A stretch of DNA of 64,000 bases from positions 496,001 to 560,000 of the forward strand of contig NZ_CP104007.1 in the NCBI RefSeq assembly GCF_029201545.1, read 5' to 3'. This document shows positions 63,402 through 64,000 of this stretch, one piece after another. Numbering within the stretch: position 1 is the first letter of the stretch; the number at the start of each line of letters is the position of its first letter. A program made the position numbers and the translations under genes. This DNA is from Devosia sp. FJ2-5-3. Its GTDB lineage: Bacteria > Pseudomonadota > Alphaproteobacteria > Rhizobiales > Devosiaceae. A model generated the notes under the pieces. It searched no databases and was not told the DNA's origin. It saw only the letters and a list, made by a program, of their open reading frames with translations.

Positions 63402-63824
63402 GTGATCCAGTATTCTCTACAATGTGCGAAGGGGCATAGCTTCGACGCCTGGTTCAAGAACGCGGCCGCTTTTGACGAGCAGAAGGCGCGTGGCATTGTC
63501 AGCTGTGCCATCTGCGGCGACCCGGAGGTCGAAAAGGCGCCGATGGCTCCCGCCGTCGCCCGCACCGACAATGAGCGGCGCACGCTCAGCTCCAATCATC
63601 CCGATGCGGCAAAATTCCGGGATATGCTGCGCGACTATCGTCGCAAGGTGATGAATGAGGCGGACAATGTCGGCGATAAATTCGCCGAGGAAGCCCGCAA
63701 GATCCATTTCGAGGAAGTGGAGGCGCGCGGCATTTATGGCCAGGCCAGCCAGGACGAGATCGCCAGCCTCATCGAGGATGGGGTGGATTTCCTGCCTCTG
63801 CCCGATGTGGGTGAGGACAATTAA
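63402..63824 (+). CDS. DUF1178 protein
   Basis: 140 residues from a GTG start. A Cys/His beginning (YSLQCAKGHSFDAWF), CAICG and a helical C-terminus ending with GVDFLPLP. Thought to be a small zinc-binding protein; function unknown. Conserved after the nitrilase gene. Confidence 0.93.
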   Translation: MIQYSLQCAKGHSFDAWFKNAAAFDEQKARGIVSCAICGDPEVEKAPMAPAVARTDNERRTLSSNHPDAAKFRDMLRDYRRKVMNEADNVGDKFAEEARKIHFEEVEARGIYGQASQDEIASLIEDGVDFLPLPDVGEDN

Positions 63825-63892
63825 GCTCTTCGGCTCCTGACATTTTATGACGCTTGTGGCAGCCATGACCGGTCTGGTGATGGGAGGTGCCA

Positions 63893-64000
63893 ATGTCGCT
63901 TTATGACCGCAAGGGTTTCGATGATGCCCTGGCCTGGCCGGGTGTGACCACTGAAGACCAGTGGGAGGCCCATATCGCCAAAGTCGGCGGCAAGGTGTTT
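63893..64000 (+). CDS. MmcQ/YjbR-like protein (partial)
   Basis: Only the first 36 residues are in the window (runs off the right edge). The ATG is preceded by GGGAGG. The start LYDRKGFDDALAWPGVTTED and KVGGKVF fit MmcQ/YjbR proteins, small DNA-binding-like folds of unknown role. Confidence 0.7.
   Translation, partial: MSLYDRKGFDDALAWPGVTTEDQWEAHIAKVGGKVF

Noticed and set aside
1..64000. Prophage, integrative element, insertion sequence, tRNA or rRNA
   Set aside because: No transposase or integrase (XerD is the housekeeping one), and no tRNA or rRNA signature was noticed on reading.

Overview
This 64-kb window is an ordinary, densely coded chromosome segment of an alphaproteobacterium. It is most likely a member of the Hyphomicrobiales, and possibly Devosiaceae; the order is well supported and the family is an inference. 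The base composition is GC-rich and TTG/GTG starts are common. Gene order also fits the order: ftsE-ftsX beside a zinc-ribbon protein gene and cpdR; tlpA divergent from argH-lysA; ppiC divergent from secA with argJ-GNAT-nudix nearby; cobS-cobT with dnaJ and bolA; aroB-aroK, xerD and accA; rpmB followed by a DUF3108 gene, a SUV3-like helicase, an S4 protein, fdxA and carD. I see no prophage, insertion sequence, CRISPR array, rRNA or tRNA.

Layout. 1-8.3 kb: a Tat-exported flavoprotein (partial) divergent from a MarR regulator with two palindromes between them, a methyltransferase, gloB, a small gene behind a consensus CtrA box, three poorly known membrane or low-complexity proteins, an ArsR-SRPBCC-DoxX operon and an MgtC protein. 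8.3-13.9 kb: VOC protein, fumC, rpmF (L32), DUF2125, ChaC-like, plsC. 13.9-21.4 kb: ftsX/ftsE, zinc-ribbon protein, CpdR, an epimerase/DUF4260 pair divergent from a LysR gene, HIG1-type protein, PduO adenosyltransferase, rhomboid, YjfB-like protein. 21.6-32.6 kb: tlpA, argH, lysA, gluQ, alkA, esterase, HNH endonuclease, a ParDE toxin-antitoxin pair, dsbB, DUF72, thermonuclease and M48 protease. 32.8-40.5 kb: nudix, GNAT, argJ, a small membrane protein divergent from a TetR gene with twin operators, PpiC-type isomerase, secA. 40.8-52.7 kb: phytase-esterase-like protein, cobT, cobS, DnaJ, bolA, aroB, aroK, xerD, accA, L,D-transpeptidase, membrane-anchored unknown, yhhQ. 52.8-64 kb: rpmB, DUF3108, a roughly 860-bp gene-poor stretch, helicase, S4 protein, fdxA, carD, a P-loop kinase-like gene, methyltransferase, comF, grxC, nitrilase, DUF1178 and the start of an MmcQ/YjbR gene.

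The genes are mainly housekeeping: arginine and lysine synthesis (argH, argJ, lysA), the shikimate pathway (aroB, aroK), fatty acid start (accA), cobalt insertion into the corrin ring (cobS, cobT) and cobalamin adenosylation, protein export and folding (secA, PpiC, dsbB, tlpA), division (ftsEX, xerD, cpdR) and ribosomal proteins L32 and L28. I find no clear new multi-gene system. The points most worth a second look are non-coding: the CtrA box, the promoter plus early terminator in the carD leader, a structured leader sequestering the yhhQ ribosome site, a 22-bp tandem repeat ending a gene, a 24-bp inverted repeat inside cobS-cobT, and dispersed hairpin repeats with compensatory changes.
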